9,277 bases of DNA from a bacterium (lineage in GTDB: Bacteria > UBP7 > UBA6624). A model generated the notes under the pieces. It searched no databases and had not been told where the DNA came from. It saw only the letters and a program-made list of their open reading frames with translations. The stretch spans positions 1-9,277 of the forward strand of contig JACNFQ010000035.1 of NCBI GenBank assembly GCA_014384545.1. Reading direction: 5' to 3'. This document shows positions 7,577-9,277 of this stretch, in pieces. The position numbers and the translations under genes are program-made. Position 1 is the first letter of the stretch; each line of letters starts with the position of its first letter.

Positions 7577-7891
7577 ACGAAGCCGCTCCTTCGGGGCTCT
7601 TATTGGCAGAGAAACCCCAAGGGTGGACCAAGCCAAGATGTCGTCTCAAGAATCAGGCGTGTTTCGGGGATTAGATAGGCAGGGCATGAGGGGACTTTGA
7701 TCCCACAAGAGATACTTTAGGGATAGCTACGAACTTTGATTCGTCGCTGACACGGCTCGAAAAGGGCTACAAGGGGTGGCCGTTGGGGGTCTCTAAACAA
7801 GCTAAGACTTTCGACTTCGCCATCAACGAGGCGATTGTTCCCTGTCCGACTTGAGGAGAGGAAATGGTCGTTTCTTGAGACCGGAACAAAC
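7573..7891 (+). pseudogene. truB: Decayed, 3'-truncated truB (tRNA pseudouridine-55 synthase)
   Basis: The ATG at 7573 overlaps the lepA stop as ATGA and begins MNEAAPSGLLLAEKPQGWT, the TruB N-terminal SGxLLxxKPxGxT motif. One extra A near 7630 shifts the frame, and the +1 frame continues with the family's SQDVVSRIRR and then GIR-stop-AGHEGTLIP, a damaged version of GxRKVGHAGTLDP, with TAG at 7676-7678. A one-base loss near 7700 removes the catalytic Asp codon (LDP read as LIP) and restores the first frame. That frame reads LGIATNFDSSLTRLEKGYKG, LGV and TFDF, fitting the later TruB core, up to TGA 7852-7854. Weak similarity persists to about 7890. Only about a third of a normal TruB (roughly 300 residues) remains before the opposing gene. 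The relic cannot make an active enzyme. Several independent lesions within 300 bp make sequencing error unlikely, although the neighbouring genes are intact. Confidence 0.82.
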
Positions 7892-7906
7892 CTAGAAGTC
7901 TAGGTT
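7889..7906. repeat. Imperfect 18-bp palindrome at the truB relic / opposing-gene junction
   Basis: AACCTAGA (7889-7896) and TCTAGGTT (7899-7906) are exact reverse complements separated by AG. The palindrome spans the TAG stop (7894-7892) of the minus-strand gene and the last recognisable bases of the truB relic. The loop is too short and no T-tract follows, so it is not a convincing intrinsic terminator. It may be coincidental or mark an old junction. Confidence 0.5.
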
Positions 7907-8392
7907 CAAGTCGCTCTTTGGGCGCATGGGGAACGCCTTGATCTCTGAAGGCGGAGCACCAAAAGCTTTCACCAGCCAAAGTTCCACATGGTAGAGATTG
8001 CGAAGAATATGACGGACCGAACGGGCTAAGTAATCAGCGGTCAAACCATCTTCTCGAATCGGAACCGAGTGTTGAATACGCCAAACCCGTCTTTTTTCGT
8101 TTTGAACGAATCCCGTTTCGGGAGGTCGCTTGTTTAGGTCCAAACGTAGATCTGTCTCAAACGCTTTATAGGCAGGATCGGGGAGTCCTTCAAGTTTTTC
8201 GACGAGTTTGGGCGCAATCTCTTGATTCGCCATAATGACCACCAAGTCTTCTTTCCCTATGGGATTCATCGCGATCAATCGAAAGGGTTGTTTGGGAAAC
8301 TGAATCTCCCAGGCCCAATCTGCTTCTCGAATAGGAGCCTCTTTCAGGATGGCACCTTCGTCCATCAACCATTGGCGAACGGTCGCTTTCAA
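7892..8392 (-). CDS. Small uncharacterised protein, possibly DUF2299-like
   Basis: This 166-residue soluble protein has no signal peptide or membrane segment. An N-terminal helix (VRQWLMDEGAILKE) is followed by a strand-rich part (ADWAWEIQFP, FRLIAMNPIG, DLVVIMANQ), helices, a second strand pair (LRLDLNK, WRIQHSVPI) and a long C-terminal helix (TADYLARSVRHILRNLYHVELWLVKAFG). This order resembles the T3S-chaperone/YbjN-like fold and especially DUF2299, which I know mainly from archaea. The match is by memory of pattern and is tentative; no function is assigned. The TTG start at 8392 overlaps the TGA of the upstream glycosyltransferase by TTGA, which, together with the N-terminal helix, favours it over the ATG at residue 10. 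The two genes are therefore probably coupled, with the glycosyltransferase first. Confidence 0.75.
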   Translation of the reverse strand: MKATVRQWLMDEGAILKEAPIREADWAWEIQFPKQPFRLIAMNPIGKEDLVVIMANQEIAPKLVEKLEGLPDPAYKAFETDLRLDLNKRPPETGFVQNEKRRVWRIQHSVPIREDGLTADYLARSVRHILRNLYHVELWLVKAFGAPPSEIKAFPMRPKSDLNLDF

Positions 8393-9277
8393 AGGGACGG
8401 ATGGAGCTCTCTAAGGGATTGGACTTGTCTCTTCATGAGGAAAGGCAATGATAAGTCCCTCAAAGCGATTCCTTGCGCCCTATTGGCCAACCTCTTCCGA
8501 AGGGTGGGGTTGTCCAAAAGGGTGCAAATGGCACGAGCAGCGCTTTCGTGGTCACCCGGAGGGACAAGGAGCCCTGTCTCCTTATCCAGAATGAAATCCA
8601 GAGGACCTCCATGGGCTGCCGAGACAACAGCGCGACCACTCGCCATCGCTTCTAACAAAGTTCTTCCAAACGCTTCAGGTGTAATGGGGGGGAGAGAAAC
8701 GACGACAGTGGCTCGTTGATACCACGGTCGTGGATCGGATACTGCAGGGACGAAATGGAAGGAAGAGGATAGCTGGTACTCCTTGATCAAGTCATGGGCA
8801 TCGTCATAAGCTCGTTGGGATTCAATGGGACCCAACCAAACGCCATGGAGTGAGGGATGTCTCTCTTTAGCCAAAGCGAAGGCGCGGACGAAGAGGGAAA
8901 CTCCTTTCTGTTGGGTAAGCCGACCCACCCCTAGAACGACATCAGAAGTCCCCCAAACTTCCACAGCAGCGGGTGAAATCTCAAATTGAGTGGGGTCAAT
9001 CCCTCGTGGATGGACCTCTATCTTATGACCAGAAACGCCCAACTTCTCACGGGCATGGGAAGAGGCTGATGAACTCGCTACCCAAACGCGAGTCGCCCTA
9101 GAGAGAACCTTGGAGAAAGCGTGGGGGCGATAGAGCCCCCACATTCCAGCGACCCACGGTCGAGATGGAGTTGAAGTCATTAAACCGATCAGGTGAGGAA
9201 CCCGACTGTGGGTCAATAGCAGGGCGGGTTCATTCCCAAATAGTCGCATTAGTTTGACACTCGCCTTGAGAATAGAA
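8389..9277 (-). CDS. GT4-family (GT-B fold) glycosyltransferase, 5' partial
   Basis: The frame is open to the right edge, giving 295 residues to the TGA at 8391-8389. An ATG at 9249 is probably internal: the residues before and after it (ILKASVKLMRLFGNEPALLLTHSR) fit the middle of the N-terminal Rossmann domain, which usually reads PDVVHAHSR, so about 80-100 residues are missing. Counting from that ATG, VWVASSSASSHARE (about 55-68) and the IEVHPRGIDPTQFE segment (77-90) form the domain linker. LGVGRLTQQKG (106-115) opens the nucleotide-sugar-binding domain, and PEAFGRTLLEAMASG (191-205) carries the EX7E motif with Glu192 and Glu200. GGPLDFILDKETGLLVPPGD (214-233) is also typical. The enzyme should transfer a sugar from a nucleotide donor, probably at the cytoplasmic face for a polysaccharide or glycolipid; donor and acceptor are unknown. 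It is coupled to the DUF2299-like gene downstream. Confidence 0.9.
   Translation of the reverse strand, partial: SILKASVKLMRLFGNEPALLLTHSRVPHLIGLMTSTPSRPWVAGMWGLYRPHAFSKVLSRATRVWVASSSASSHAREKLGVSGHKIEVHPRGIDPTQFEISPAAVEVWGTSDVVLGVGRLTQQKGVSLFVRAFALAKERHPSLHGVWLGPIESQRAYDDAHDLIKEYQLSSSFHFVPAVSDPRPWYQRATVVVSLPPITPEAFGRTLLEAMASGRAVVSAAHGGPLDFILDKETGLLVPPGDHESAARAICTLLDNPTLRKRLANRAQGIALRDLSLPFLMKRQVQSLRELHPSL

Noticed and set aside
7581-7598. AGCC...GGCT hairpin just after the lepA stop, as a possible terminator
   Set aside because: No T-run follows, and the bases encode the Ala-Pro-Ser-Gly start of the truB relic, which explains them.
7577-7891. The 315-bp gap after lepA as a non-coding RNA or regulatory region
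   Set aside because: Frame-by-frame translation shows successive TruB motifs in the right order, so a pseudogene is the simpler reading.
8222-8719. Plus-strand open frame of 165 codons across the DUF2299-like and glycosyltransferase genes
   Set aside because: It spans two coupled genes antisense, and the minus-strand reading has the GT4 EX7E motif.

Overview
The window looks like a compact bacterial chromosome of roughly 50% G+C, judged by eye. A full-length lepA (EF4) argues for Bacteria. A fused gamma-alpha 2-oxoacid:acceptor oxidoreductase points to ferredoxin-linked (or similar) 2-oxoacid oxidation. I cannot place the phylum. Genes are packed tightly: divergent gaps are only 30 and 45 bp, one convergent pair shares its stop-codon bases, and co-directional genes overlap by 4 bp. 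Several starts are not ATG (TTG or GTG). Shine-Dalgarno sequences are weak, and a TAGGATT motif sits 3-8 bases before three of the starts, as expected for leaderless or very short-leader mRNAs.

Layout from left to right. (1) 1-1350, minus strand: the first 450 codons of a fused gamma-alpha subunit of a 2-oxoacid oxidoreductase, running off the left edge. (2) 1381-3879, plus: a Lon-family ATP-dependent protease of the AAA_32 type (COG1067), with the Ser-Lys dyad intact. (3) 3876-4388, minus: a small single-pass membrane protein with a probable STN/secretin-N-like domain, end to end with the Lon gene. (4) 4434-5798, plus: an alkaline-phosphatase-superfamily (type I phosphodiesterase) protein, translationally coupled to (5) lepA, 5795-7576. 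(6) 7573-about 7891, plus: a decayed, 3'-truncated truB (tRNA pseudouridine-55 synthase) whose start codon overlaps the lepA stop. (7) 7892-8392, minus: a small protein resembling archaeal DUF2299, coupled to (8) 8389-9277, minus: a GT4 glycosyltransferase lacking its N-terminus at the right edge.

The genes are mostly housekeeping (central carbon metabolism, proteolysis, translation, cell-surface glycosylation) and do not form one obvious pathway. The most notable observation is the truB relic. It has recognisable motifs in two frames, lost catalytic-site coding, and a break at an 18-bp palindrome where the opposing operon begins. Second is the repeated promoter-like TAGGATT motif at start codons. 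I saw no tRNA, rRNA, CRISPR array, insertion sequence or prophage gene.
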